Part shown: in pieces, positions 29,996 to 38,411 of the stretch
Numbering within the stretch: position 1 is the stretch's first letter
Layout: each line of letters opens with the position of its first letter
Origin: Streptomyces sp. MH60
GTDB lineage: Bacteria > Actinomycetota > Actinomycetes > Streptomycetales > Streptomycetaceae
Reading direction: 5' to 3'
DNA: 61,218 nt
Assembly (NCBI RefSeq): GCF_002939385.1
Contig: NZ_MULI01000042.1
Span: 1-61,218, forward strand
The notes under the pieces: model-generated
The model's database searches: none
What the model was told of the DNA's origin: nothing
Seen by the model: only the letters and a program-made list of their open reading frames with translations
Translations under genes and position numbers: made by a program

Positions 29996-32377
29996 ATGAG
30001 TCCGGTCAACCCGTTCGACGATGCCGCCACGGCCCGCGCCGTCGTCGACGGCTCCGGCACCTTGCGGGCGTGGAACGAGGGCGCCCGCCTGCTGCTCGGC
30101 CACCCGGCCGCCGAGGTCGTGGGGCGCCCCGCCGCCGACCTGCTCGCCGAGGACCGCGACGGCACACCTCCCGGACGCGACGACGACCAGTGGAGCGGCA
30201 CCCTCGCCCTGCGCCACCGCGACGGGCACACCGTGTCGGTCTGGGTGCTCGCGCACCGCAGACCCGCGGCGGACGGCGCCCCGCCCACCTGGCTCGCCGT
30301 CACCCCGCTGCGGTCCGGCCCCCAACCGGAGGACGACCCGCTGGTCAGAGCGGCCCTCACCCAGTCCCCCTGCGCCATGATGATCTTCGACGACCGGCTC
30401 CTGCTGCGCGGGGTCAACGACGCCATGGCGCGGTTGCTGGGGCTCCCGCCGGACCGGGTGCGCGGACTGCGGGCCACCGACCTCAGCGACCGGCCGCAGA
30501 ACGCTGAACTGGAGCGGCAGATGCGGCGCGTGCTGTCCTCCGGCCGGCGGCACGACATGCAGACCCACCTCAAGGCCGTGGGCGAGAGCCGCGCCCACGC
30601 GTGGAACGCCCGTATCGCACCGCTCACCGACGCCGACGGCCAGGTGTTCGGCGTGTGTGTCAGCGCCCACGACTTCACCGAGCAGCACCGCGCCCGCGAG
30701 CGGCTTCAGCTGGTGAACGAGGCCAGCGTGCGCATCGGCACCACCCTCGACGTCACCCGTACGGCTCAGGAGCTGGCGGACGTGTGCGTCCCCCCGCTCG
30801 CCGACTTCGTCAGCGTCGACCTGCTGGACCCGCGCGAGCACGGCGGTGAGCCCGCCACCGTCGTCGAGCCGCCGGTCGGCCTGCGCCGCACGGCGCACCG
30901 GTCGGTCACCGCGGACTGCCCGCAGTCGGTGGCCGAGACCGGGCAGCTGGACGTCTATCCGGCCGGCTCGCCCCAGGCCGAGTGTCTGCTGTCGGGACAG
31001 GCGATCGTGGCCTCGGTGGCCTACGGCGACCTCGAACGCTGGCTCCAGTGGGACCCCGTCCGCCTGCGACGGGTGAAGGAGTACGGCATCCACTCCACGA
31101 TGTCGGTGCCGCTCCAGGCCCGCGGCACCACCCTCGGCGTCGCGGTCTTCACCCGGTTCAGGCGCCCCGACCCCTTCACCCACGACGACGTGCTGCTGGC
31201 CGAGGAGGTCAGCGCCCGCGCCGCGGTCTGCATCGACAACGCCCGCCGCTACTCGCGCGAACGCGAGGCCACGCTGACCCTTCAGCGCAGTCTGCTCCCC
31301 CGGTGGCTGCCGCCCACCGCCGCGGTGCAGGCGGCCTCCCGCTACCTTCCGGCGGCCCGCTCGGGCGTCGGCGGCGACTGGTTCGACGTCATCCCGCTGT
31401 CCGGGATGCGGGTCGCCATGGTCGTCGGGGACGTCGTCGGCCACGGCATCCCGGCCTCGGCCACCATGGGCCGGCTGCGCACCGCCGTGCGTACCCTCGC
31501 CGACATCGACCTGACGCCCGAGGAGCTGCTGACGCACCTCGACGACCTGGTGGTGCGGCTGTCCGAGGAGTCCGGCGACGACCGGGCGGGCGAAGTGGGC
31601 GCGACGTGTCTGTACGTGGTGTACGACCCGGTGTCCCGGCACTGCTCCATGGCCCGGGCCGGACATCCGGCGCCCGTCCTGGTCCCGCCGGACGGTCCGC
31701 CCGAGCAGGTCGAACTGCCCTCCGGGCCACCGCTGGGCGTGGGCGGGCTGCCGTTCGAGTCGGCCGAGCTGGAGCTGCGCGAGGGCAGCCTGCTGGCGCT
31801 GTACACCGACGGTCTCGTCGAGAGCCGGGACCGGGACACCGACGCCGGCCAGGCGCTGCTGCGCGAGGCACTGGCCGCCCCCGCCGACTCCCTGGACACC
31901 GCCTGCGACCGGGTGCTGCACCGCCTCCTCCCGTCGGGCAGCTCCGCCGACGACGTGGCCCTGCTGCTGGCCCGGACCCGGGGGCTGCCCGCCGGACAGG
32001 TCGCCACCTGGGACATCCCGGCCGACCCCGCGCTGGTCGCCCCGGTGCGCAAGCAAGTCCTCGAACAGCTTTCCGACTGGGACCTGCTGGAGGCGACCTT
32101 CACCGCCGAGCTGGTCGTGAGCGAGCTGGTCACCAACGCCATCCGGTACGGCTCCCCGCCGATCCGGCTCCGGCTGATCCACGACACGGCCACCCTGATC
32201 TGCGAGGTCTCCGACACCAGCCACACCGCGCCGCACCTGCGCCGGGCCAGGACCTGGGACGAGGGCGGACGCGGTCTGCTCCTGGTGGCCCAGCTCACCC
32301 AGCGCTGGGGCAGCCGGCACACGGCCGAGGGCAAGACGATCTGGGCGGAGCTGGCGCTGCTCGACGACGAGGAGTGA
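29996..32377 (+). CDS. PAS-PAS-GAF-SpoIIE phosphatase with C-terminal ATPase
   Basis: A 793-aa RsbU-like regulator, the second in this window. Two PAS domains at about 5-105 and 118-235 (LVRAALTQSPCAMMIFDDRLLLRGVND), a GAF domain at about 240-425, the SpoIIE PP2C domain at about 440-650 (GGDWFDVIPLSGMRVAMVVGD, LLALYTDGLVE) and a HATPase_c domain at about 670-793 (LVVSELVTNAIRYG, EGGRGLLLV). ATG 29996 is preferred over GTG 29969 because GGAG is eight bases upstream. It probably controls an STAS/anti-sigma partner-switching pathway, with the PAS and GAF parts as sensors. No transmembrane helix is visible. It is divergent from the GH2 gene. Confidence 0.88.
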   Translation: MSPVNPFDDAATARAVVDGSGTLRAWNEGARLLLGHPAAEVVGRPAADLLAEDRDGTPPGRDDDQWSGTLALRHRDGHTVSVWVLAHRRPAADGAPPTWLAVTPLRSGPQPEDDPLVRAALTQSPCAMMIFDDRLLLRGVNDAMARLLGLPPDRVRGLRATDLSDRPQNAELERQMRRVLSSGRRHDMQTHLKAVGESRAHAWNARIAPLTDADGQVFGVCVSAHDFTEQHRARERLQLVNEASVRIGTTLDVTRTAQELADVCVPPLADFVSVDLLDPREHGGEPATVVEPPVGLRRTAHRSVTADCPQSVAETGQLDVYPAGSPQAECLLSGQAIVASVAYGDLERWLQWDPVRLRRVKEYGIHSTMSVPLQARGTTLGVAVFTRFRRPDPFTHDDVLLAEEVSARAAVCIDNARRYSREREATLTLQRSLLPRWLPPTAAVQAASRYLPAARSGVGGDWFDVIPLSGMRVAMVVGDVVGHGIPASATMGRLRTAVRTLADIDLTPEELLTHLDDLVVRLSEESGDDRAGEVGATCLYVVYDPVSRHCSMARAGHPAPVLVPPDGPPEQVELPSGPPLGVGGLPFESAELELREGSLLALYTDGLVESRDRDTDAGQALLREALAAPADSLDTACDRVLHRLLPSGSSADDVALLLARTRGLPAGQVATWDIPADPALVAPVRKQVLEQLSDWDLLEATFTAELVVSELVTNAIRYGSPPIRLRLIHDTATLICEVSDTSHTAPHLRRARTWDEGGRGLLLVAQLTQRWGSRHTAEGKTIWAELALLDDEE

Positions 32378-32512
32378 GCCCTCGCCCCGGTGCGGAGTGC
32401 GTCCCCTCGTTTCCCGGACCGTGCGGCGGGACACTCGGCAGTACAGGGCGTACGGTGCCCGCCGGTCGCGCCGGGACCGTGCGCCGGAGCCCGACGGGAG
32501 TGTGGAGAAGCG

Positions 32513-33178
32513 ATGGCGAACACGCCCCAGCCACTGCGCCGGACGGCCCTGCTCGCGAGCGGGGTCGCGCTGCTCGGTCTGTTGACCGCCTGCGGCAACG
32601 AGAGCGCCACATCGAGCGGCACCCCGCAGCCGAGCCAGGCCGCCCGCACGGCCGGTACGACCCCGGGCAGCGCCACTGCGACACCCGGTGACACCGCGCC
32701 GGCGGTCGGCGCCACGCCCACCGACACCGCGGGGTCGGCCTCCGCCTCGGCCCGCACCGACGGCCGCTGCCACACCTCGGAGCTGCGGGCCGCCGTCGGC
32801 CGCGTGGACCCGGGGGCCGGTCAGCGCAACTTCCCCGTCGTGCTGACCAACACCTCCGACCGCACCTGCACGGTGCACGGCTATCCGGGCGCCGCCTTCG
32901 TGGACGCGTCGGGCAAGCAGCTGGGTCCGGACCCCGAGCGCGCGCCGGGCTCCCCCGGGACGGTCACGCTGACGCCGGGCAAGAGCGCGTGGGCCGGACT
33001 GTCCTTCTCCAGTCCGCAGATCAGCGGCGCCCGCACGGCCACCCCGGCGGCGCTGCTCGTCACCCCGCCGGACGAGCGGGAGCCGCTCAAGGTGAAGTGG
33101 ACGGCCGGCGAGGTCCCGGTCGGCGGCAACGAGTCGTCGGTGTCCGTCACCGCCCTGGACGCGGGCACCGGCCCCTGA
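32513..33178 (+). CDS. DUF4232-type lipoprotein
   Basis: A 221-aa membrane-anchored lipoprotein. The signal peptide ends in the lipobox LLTAC with Cys27 as the lipidated residue. A Thr/Ser/Pro/Ala-rich spacer (about 30-80) follows, then a DUF4232 domain (about 85-215) recognised by RCHTSELRAAVG, FPVVLTNTSDRTCTVHGYPG and a second Cys pair. DUF4232 proteins are common exported proteins in Streptomyces, without known function. GGAG five bases before ATG 32513 supports the start. It stands between the phosphatase gene and the convergent aldo/keto reductase gene. Confidence 0.85.
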   Translation: MANTPQPLRRTALLASGVALLGLLTACGNESATSSGTPQPSQAARTAGTTPGSATATPGDTAPAVGATPTDTAGSASASARTDGRCHTSELRAAVGRVDPGAGQRNFPVVLTNTSDRTCTVHGYPGAAFVDASGKQLGPDPERAPGSPGTVTLTPGKSAWAGLSFSSPQISGARTATPAALLVTPPDEREPLKVKWTAGEVPVGGNESSVSVTALDAGTGP

Positions 33179-33181
33179 GGC

Positions 33182-33203
33182 ACCGGCCCCCGGGGGCGCC
33201 GGT
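33182..33203. terminator. Hairpin between lipoprotein and aldo/keto reductase genes
   Basis: ACCGGCCCCC and GGGGGCGCCGGT can pair with two bulged bases immediately after the lipoprotein stop. It overlaps the left edge of the 25-bp tandem repeat. Confidence 0.4.
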
Positions 33204-33250
33204 CCGCTGATCGGTGACCGGCGATGGTCCGCTGGTCAGTGACCGGCGAT
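33201..33250. repeat. 25-bp tandem duplication across the reductase stop codon
   Basis: Two adjacent 25-bp copies (33201-33225 and 33226-33250) beginning GGTCCGCTG and ending TGACCGGCGAT, with two mismatches. The right copy contains the stop and last codons (Ile-Ala-Gly-His-stop) of the aldo/keto reductase; in the left copy the stop position reads CGA. Confidence 0.8.
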
Positions 33251-34204
33251 CGGGTGCGGCGCGTAGGGCCGCTCCAGTTCCTCGGTCTCCTTCTCGCTCA
33301 GCGTGAGGTCGACCGCCGCCACGGCGTCCTCGAGGTGGCCCGGCCTGGAGGCGCCGACGATGGGCGCGGTCACCGTGTCCTGGTGCAGCAGCCACGCCAG
33401 GGCGACCTGGGCGCGCGGGACACCGCGCTCACCGGCGATGCGGGTGACGGCCTCGACCACGGCACGGTCGCCCTCCTGGTAGAGGGTGCTGCCGAAGTTG
33501 TCGGTGGCGCTGCGCTCGGTGGCGGTGTCCCAGTCGCGGGTGAGGCGGCCGCGGGCGAGCGGGCTCCAGGGCAGCACGCCGACGCCCTGGTCCGCGCAGA
33601 GGGGCAGCATCTCGCGCTCCTCCTCGCGGTAGACGAGGTTGTAGTGGTTCTGCATGGACACGAACGTGGTCCAGCCGTGCCGCTCGGCGGTGTACTGCAT
33701 CTTGGAGAACTGCCAGGCGTACATCGAACTGGCCCCGAGGTAGCGGACCTTGCCCGCCTTCACCAGGTCGTGCAGGGCCTCCATCGTCTCCTCGACCGGG
33801 GTGTGCGGGTCGAAGCGGTGGATCTGGTAGAGGTCGACGTAGTCGGTGCCCAGGCGCCGCAGGCTGTGGTCGATCTCGGTCATGATCGCCTTGCGGGAGA
33901 GCCCGGCGCCGTTCGGCCCGGGGCGCATCCGGCCGTTCACCTTGGTCGCGAGCACGATGTCGTCCCGGCGGGCGAAGTCGGCCAGCGCCCTGCCCACGAT
34001 CTCCTCACTGGTGCCGTCGGAGTAGACGTTGGCCGTGTCGAAGAAGGTGATCCCGGCCTCCAGCGCCTGCCGGATCAGCGGACGCGAGGCCTCCTCGTCG
34101 AGCGTCCACTCGTGCGCGCCGCGGTCGGGAACGCCGTAGGTCATGCAGCCCAGGCAGATCCGCGACACGTCCAGGCCGGTCGAACCGAGCTTCACGTACT
34201 GCAT
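33236..34204 (-). CDS. Aldo/keto reductase
   Basis: A 322-aa NADPH-dependent (alpha/beta)8-barrel oxidoreductase that reduces aldehydes and ketones. The catalytic tetrad is visible: Asp in FFDTANVYSDG, Tyr in the same segment, Lys in IVLATKVNG and His in DLYQIHRFDP. The C-terminal cofactor site includes APIVGASRPGHLEDAV. Length and order match the general-stress YghZ/Tas type. It is the last gene of a leftward run P450-ferredoxin-flavoprotein-reductase with gaps of 12, 38 and 78 bp, so the four may act together. The stop codon lies inside a 25-bp tandem duplication. Confidence 0.9.
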   Translation of the reverse strand: MQYVKLGSTGLDVSRICLGCMTYGVPDRGAHEWTLDEEASRPLIRQALEAGITFFDTANVYSDGTSEEIVGRALADFARRDDIVLATKVNGRMRPGPNGAGLSRKAIMTEIDHSLRRLGTDYVDLYQIHRFDPHTPVEETMEALHDLVKAGKVRYLGASSMYAWQFSKMQYTAERHGWTTFVSMQNHYNLVYREEEREMLPLCADQGVGVLPWSPLARGRLTRDWDTATERSATDNFGSTLYQEGDRAVVEAVTRIAGERGVPRAQVALAWLLHQDTVTAPIVGASRPGHLEDAVAAVDLTLSEKETEELERPYAPHPIAGH

Positions 34205-34282
34205 CGTTGCTGCTCCTGTCTTCGCAGATCATCCGTACCGGGGCGAGCGTACGTCCTCGCGCGGGCTCGAACCCCGGCCGGG

Positions 34283-34846
34283 TCAGCGCCGTTCGAGCAG
34301 GTCCAGGGCTCGTTCCCAGCCGAATCCCGGGCGGCCGCCGTCCTCCTCGGCGCCGCCGGAGTTCCCGGCGTACGGGTCGCCGAAACGCACGCCCATCCCG
34401 CGCAGCCGGGCCAGGCTCTCCCGGTACGCGGGGTGGGCGGCCAGCGCGTCGGCGACGCACGGCAGGACGGCGACCGGGACGCCGAGGCCGTACGCCTCGC
34501 ACAGGGTCGCCACGGCGAGGGTGTCGGCCAGGCCCGCGGCCCACTTGTTGATGGTGTTGAAGGTGGCGGGCGCGACCACGACGGCGTCGGGTGCCGGGAA
34601 GGGCCGCGGATCGCCCGGCGTGCGCCAGGCCGAGCGGACCGGGCGGCCGGTGCGCGCCTCGGCGTCGGCCGCGTCGAAGAAGCCGCCCATGGCGACCGGT
34701 GTCGCTATGACCCCGACCTCCCAGCCGCGCCCCCGCGCCGCGTCGATCAGCCCGCCGACGCCTTCGGCCACGCCGGCTGCGCAGACGACCACGTAGAGGA
34801 AGGGCCTCGCGGCCTCGTCGCCTCCGCTTCCAGCCTGTTCACTCAC
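34283..34846 (-). CDS. Flavoprotein (phosphopantothenoylcysteine decarboxylase-like)
   Basis: A 187-aa protein of the HFCD flavoprotein family, which includes Dfp/CoaC, EpiD and UbiX-like enzymes. Recognisable parts are LYVVVCAAGVAEGVGGLIDAA (N-terminal flavin-binding strand), VVVAPATFNTINKWAAGLADTLA (the PxxxxN-type loop) and a C-terminal strand VPVAVLPCVADALA. Stand-alone members with this loop are frequent in Streptomyces and are generally unassigned; lantibiotic-type decarboxylation is one precedent, but nothing here shows it. Start GTG 34846 has GGGG close upstream. It lies 38 bp after the ferredoxin gene. Confidence 0.78.
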   Translation of the reverse strand: MSEQAGSGGDEAARPFLYVVVCAAGVAEGVGGLIDAARGRGWEVGVIATPVAMGGFFDAADAEARTGRPVRSAWRTPGDPRPFPAPDAVVVAPATFNTINKWAAGLADTLAVATLCEAYGLGVPVAVLPCVADALAAHPAYRESLARLRGMGVRFGDPYAGNSGGAEEDGGRPGFGWERALDLLERR

Positions 34847-34884
34847 CCCGGAACCCTACTGTGCGGGCCCCGCGCCCACGGATG

Positions 34885-35109
34885 TCAGCGGGCGTCCGGA
34901 AGGGCTCCGGCGTCCTCCGTCTCCTCGGCGGTGATCGCGCCCACGGGGCAGGCGCGGGCCGCCTCCCGTACCAGCGGGCTGCCGCCGCCGTCCTCCCGGC
35001 CGGGGCGCAGTGTGCTGTAGCCGTCGTCGTCCTGGGTGAAGACGTCGGGGGCGGTCAGGGCGCACTGGCCCGCGCCGATGCAGATGTCCTTGTCGATGCC
35101 GATACGCAT
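34885..35109 (-). CDS. [3Fe-4S]/[4Fe-4S] ferredoxin of P450 pair
   Basis: A 74-aa soluble ferredoxin. Cluster ligands follow the pattern of Streptomyces P450-associated 3Fe ferredoxins: KDICIGAGQCALTAP, in which the second Cys position is Ala/Gly, and ARACPVGAI near the C-terminus. Hence a [3Fe-4S] cluster is expected. It starts 12 bp downstream of the P450 gene on the same strand and should deliver electrons to it. The reductase partner is not in the run unless the flavoprotein or another gene supplies it. Confidence 0.9.
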   Translation of the reverse strand: MRIGIDKDICIGAGQCALTAPDVFTQDDDGYSTLRPGREDGGGSPLVREAARACPVGAITAEETEDAGALPDAR

Positions 35110-35121
35110 GTCCGGAGCCTC

Positions 35122-36405
35122 CTACCAGGCCACGGGGAGTTCCAGCATCCCCTGGATCGTGTCGCCGGGTTTGAAGGGGATCTCGTCGGCCGGGGCGGCC
35201 AGGCGCAGTGTGGGCAGCCTCTCGAAGAGGGTGTGCAGGGCGATCTCCAGTTCGGCGCGGGCCAGGTTCTGGCCGAGGCACTGATGGATGCCGAAGCCGA
35301 AGGCGACGTGGTGACGGGCCGGGCGGTGCCAGTCAAGGGCGTCCGGGTCGGGGTAGACGCTCTCGTCGCGGTTGATGACGGAGGTCGAGAAGACGACCCC
35401 GTCGCCGGCCCGGATGGTCTGCCCGTCCACGTCGATGTCCTCGGTGGCCATCCGCAGCAGCCCGTCGGCGATCGACAGGACGCGCATCAGCTCCTCCACG
35501 GCATCGGGCAGCAGCGCGGGGTCCGCGCGCAGTTCGGCCAGCCGGCCGGGGTGGGTCAGGAGGGTGTAGGTACCCAGCGAGATCATGTTGGCGGTGGTCT
35601 CGTGGCCGGCGACCAGCAGGATCACCGCGAACGCGATCAGCTGCTCGCGGTCGATCGCCCCGTCGGCCGACTGTCGCCGGACCAGGTCGTCCAGCAGGCC
35701 GTCGCCGGGTGCCTGCCGCTTGCGGTCGATCAACTCCCCCAGGTACGCCTCCAGTCGGTCGCGGGCGTCCTGGGTGTCGGCGGGCAGGGGGCCGCGCAGC
35801 AGCCGGCGGGACTGTTCCTCGAAGAAGTCGTGGTCGGCGTAGGGGACCCCGAGCAGGGCGCAGATCACCATCGACGGCACGGGCAGCGCGAAGGCCGTCA
35901 CCAGGTCGGCGGGCGGGCCCTGCGCGATCATCGCGTCCAGCCGTTCGTCGACGATCCGCCGGATGCTCGGGCGCAGCGCGGCGGCGCGTTTGAGGGTGAA
36001 CTCCGGGAGCACCATCTTGCGCTGGGCGCGGTGTTCGGGATCGTCCACCCCGAGCAGTGCGGTCCTGCGCCCGCGTACGGCGGCCAGGCGTGCCGAGGTG
36101 GCGGGGAAGCCGTCGCGGGTGCGGTCGGTCGACAGGCGTTGGTCGGCCAGCAGCCTGCGGGCGGCGGTGTGCCCGGTCACCAGCCAGGCGGGGCGGCCGT
36201 CGAAGAGCGTGATCCGGGCCAGGGGCCGGGCGGCGCGCAACGGGTCGTAGCCGGCGGGCGGCCGGTAGGGGCAGGTCCGGTCCTGCGGGAAGGCGACGGG
36301 GTGCGCCGCGCCCGTGTCCCGCGGGGTGTCCGTGTCCTTCGTCGGGGGCGTGTTCGTCGTGTTCGTCGTGCTGCCGGTGTCCGTCGTCGTGTCGGTGTCC
36401 GTCAT
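35122..36405 (-). CDS. Cytochrome P450 (CYP105-like)
   Basis: A 427-aa soluble bacterial P450 monooxygenase. The I-helix oxygen-activation motif is LLVAGHETTANM, the K-helix ExxR lies in EELMRVLSI, and the haem thiolate loop is FGFGIHQCLGQN with the Cys ligand. The stretch EHRAQRKMVLPEF is typical of CYP105-type xenobiotic or secondary-metabolite hydroxylases. The first 35 residues are low-complexity Thr/Asp repeats (TDTDTTTDTG), unusual for the family. ATG 36405 is preferred because GAGG is six bases upstream, although an in-frame ATG 36444 exists next to the operator. Expression is probably controlled by the 36445-36463 palindrome. Confidence 0.92.
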   Translation of the reverse strand: MTDTDTTTDTGSTTNTTNTPPTKDTDTPRDTGAAHPVAFPQDRTCPYRPPAGYDPLRAARPLARITLFDGRPAWLVTGHTAARRLLADQRLSTDRTRDGFPATSARLAAVRGRRTALLGVDDPEHRAQRKMVLPEFTLKRAAALRPSIRRIVDERLDAMIAQGPPADLVTAFALPVPSMVICALLGVPYADHDFFEEQSRRLLRGPLPADTQDARDRLEAYLGELIDRKRQAPGDGLLDDLVRRQSADGAIDREQLIAFAVILLVAGHETTANMISLGTYTLLTHPGRLAELRADPALLPDAVEELMRVLSIADGLLRMATEDIDVDGQTIRAGDGVVFSTSVINRDESVYPDPDALDWHRPARHHVAFGFGIHQCLGQNLARAELEIALHTLFERLPTLRLAAPADEIPFKPGDTIQGMLELPVAW

Positions 36406-36444
36406 GGAAGACCTCGCAGACGAAGAGTGCGTCGTGATCTTCAT

Positions 36445-36463
36445 TAGATGCCTCGGGCATCTA
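36445..36463. promoter_or_regulatory. Palindromic operator upstream of P450 operon
   Basis: TAGATGCC-TCG-GGCATCTA has perfect 8-bp arms with a 3-bp spacer, about 40 bp upstream of the P450 start at 36405. The size fits a MarR- or PadR-like dimer. The gap between P450 and the nitroreductase (36406-36788) otherwise holds only promoter DNA and no gene I can support. Confidence 0.65.
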
Positions 36464-36788
36464 TGAGGCGACGACAAGTTCGGCCATATCGGTGGCGGCA
36501 GCGGACTGGCCGGGGATCACCGGTCGGGGGCGGCGGGGTCGTGGTGCGCGGTCCGGGTCCGCGCCGCGAGTGGCGCGATCGCGACCACCGGTGGTCCCGG
36601 CCGCGGCCCAGAACTGGCCGAGCGGCAGGGGGTGGCGGCCGGCGGCCGGACCCGCCCCCTCCGGTTGTCCGCGCGACCATGGGGTACGAGGGGCAGGATG
36701 CGGTAAGGATGGTCACGCGCCGGTCGGGGGTGCCCATCGGTCCGGCCGGCCTGACCACACGACGACACGACGACACGGACGGATGCAC

Positions 36789-37238
36789 ATGCCTCTTGAC
36801 GGCGAGTACGAACCCAGCCCGACGCAGTGGGTGCGCGAACAGGTCGAGCGGTACGAGAGCTCGGGCGGCACCGAAGGCACGACCCTGGCGGACACCGGTC
36901 TGCCCGTGATCGTGCTGACCACCCGCGGCGCGCGGAGCGGCAAGCTGCGCAAGACGCCGCTGATGCGCGTCGAGCACGAGGGCCGGTACGCCGCGGTCGC
37001 CTCCCTCGGCGGGGCTCCCAAGCACCCGGTCTGGTACTTCAACGTGACCGCCGATCCCCGGGTGGAGCTCCAGGACGGCCCGGTGAAGCAGGACATGACG
37101 GCCCGTGAGGTCACCGGCGCGGAGAAGGCCGAGTGGTGGGAGCGCGCGGTCGCGGCGTTCCCGCAGTACGCCGACTACCAGAAGAAGACCGACCGGGAGA
37201 TCCCCGTCTTCGTCCTGGAACCGTCCGACGCGGGCTGA
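36789..37238 (+). CDS. Deazaflavin (F420)-dependent nitroreductase-family protein
   Basis: A 149-aa protein of the Ddn-like split-barrel family, which uses reduced coenzyme F420 to reduce nitro compounds, quinones or enones. Characteristic stretches are PVIVLTTRGARSGKLRKTPLMRV, AAVASLGGAPKHPVWYFNV and a C-terminal YQKKTDREIPVFVLEP. ATG 36789 and ATG 36783 are both in frame; 36789 gives better spacing to GGACGG and the usual family length. It is divergent from the P450 run with the palindrome between them. Its terminator lies inside the end of the convergent efflux gene. Confidence 0.88.
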   Translation: MPLDGEYEPSPTQWVREQVERYESSGGTEGTTLADTGLPVIVLTTRGARSGKLRKTPLMRVEHEGRYAAVASLGGAPKHPVWYFNVTADPRVELQDGPVKQDMTAREVTGAEKAEWWERAVAAFPQYADYQKKTDREIPVFVLEPSDAG

Positions 37239-37301
37239 GCCGGCGCGCCGGACTTTCCCGGATCGGCGTGCATGGACCGGCGGGTTCCGGGAATACGCCG
37301 T

Positions 37302-38285
37302 TCAGGCCCCGCCGCGTTCCCCCGTCGCGGCGGGGCTTTCGGCCGCCTCCCGGGCGAGCCGGTCGGTGACGTCCAGGAAGACCTGCCCCGCCTCGGGGAC
37401 GGCGCGCGCGATCGACCTCTTGATGCGCACGGAGACCTCCTCCACCCGTTCGCTGTCCAGGCCCGGCACCAGGTCGACGCGGGCCGCCACCAGGGTCGAG
37501 TCGAGGCCGGTCTTCATGGTGAACAGCGCCTCGACACTGTCGATCTCCGGCTGGGCCCGCAGCAGCGACCTGATCCGGCCGCTGGCCTCCGGGTCCGCGG
37601 CCTCGCCGATCAGCTGGTCGCGGGCCTCGCGGCCCAGCCGGTAGGCCACGTAGACGAGCAGTGCGCCGATGGCGAGCGAGGCGCAGGCCTCCCACACCAC
37701 CTGCCCGGTGACCATGTGCAGCGCCATGCCGGTCATGGCGAGGCAGACGCCCAGCACCGCGGTGCCGTCCTCGGCGACCACCGTGCGCAGCGCCGGGTCC
37801 CGCAGCCCGTCGGCGAGCCCGCCCTGGCCCCGCACCTGGTGCAGGGCCCGCAGCAGGGAGCCGCCCTCCGCGAGCAGGGCGACACCGAGCACGATCAGTC
37901 CGGCCACATAGCCGCTGAGTTCCTCGGCGGCGCCGGTGCGCAGGGCCTCGACGCCCTGGAAGAAGGAGAAGCAGCCGCCCATGACGAAGATGCCGACGGC
38001 TGCGAGGAGCGACCAGAAGAACCGCTCCTTCCCGTAGCCGAAGGGGTGCTTGCGGTCGGCGGGGCGGCGGCTGCGGCGCAGGGCGGCGAGGAGGAAGATC
38101 TCGTTCAGGCTGTCCGCGACCGAGTGTGCCGCCTCCGACAGCAGGGCGGGCGAACCCGCGATGAACCCGCCGACCGCCTTGGCGACGGCGATCACCAGAT
38201 TGGCCGCCAGGGCCACGAGCACGGTGACGCGTGTCCTGCGGTCGGCCTTGCGGCCCGGCTTGTCTGCTGCTGCTGTCCCACTCAC
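37302..38285 (-). CDS. Cation diffusion facilitator family transporter
   Basis: A 327-aa inner-membrane divalent metal efflux protein. Six transmembrane helices lie at about 20-230, with metal-binding motif His-x3-Asp in LLSEAAHSVADSLNE (helix 2) and HPFGYGKERFFW at the loop to helix 3, diagnostic of the family. The C-terminal cytoplasmic domain (about 235-310) has the ferredoxin-like fold that dimerises. Typical substrates are zinc, iron, cobalt or manganese; which one cannot be seen. Start GTG 38285 gives the expected N-terminus (MSGTAAADKPGRKADRR). Confidence 0.9.
   Translation of the reverse strand: MSGTAAADKPGRKADRRTRVTVLVALAANLVIAVAKAVGGFIAGSPALLSEAAHSVADSLNEIFLLAALRRSRRPADRKHPFGYGKERFFWSLLAAVGIFVMGGCFSFFQGVEALRTGAAEELSGYVAGLIVLGVALLAEGGSLLRALHQVRGQGGLADGLRDPALRTVVAEDGTAVLGVCLAMTGMALHMVTGQVVWEACASLAIGALLVYVAYRLGREARDQLIGEAADPEASGRIRSLLRAQPEIDSVEALFTMKTGLDSTLVAARVDLVPGLDSERVEEVSVRIKRSIARAVPEAGQVFLDVTDRLAREAAESPAATGERGGA
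37306..37336 (+). terminator. Terminator of the nitroreductase gene, inside the efflux gene end
   Basis: A perfect 11-bp stem GCCCCGCCGCG/CGCGGCGGGGC with a 9-base loop, followed by TTTC on the plus strand, 70 bp beyond the nitroreductase stop. It lies within the last codons of the convergent cation efflux gene. Confidence 0.7.
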
Positions 38286-38411
38286 GAAGCCCCGACTGCC
38301 CCGGCCGGACCGGCTCACACCCCCGCCTTGCGGGTGGCCACCAGTGCCTACGGGCGAAAACGGGGAACGCCTACACAGGGACGGACACCCGGACGACGGA
38401 AGGGCAGGACC

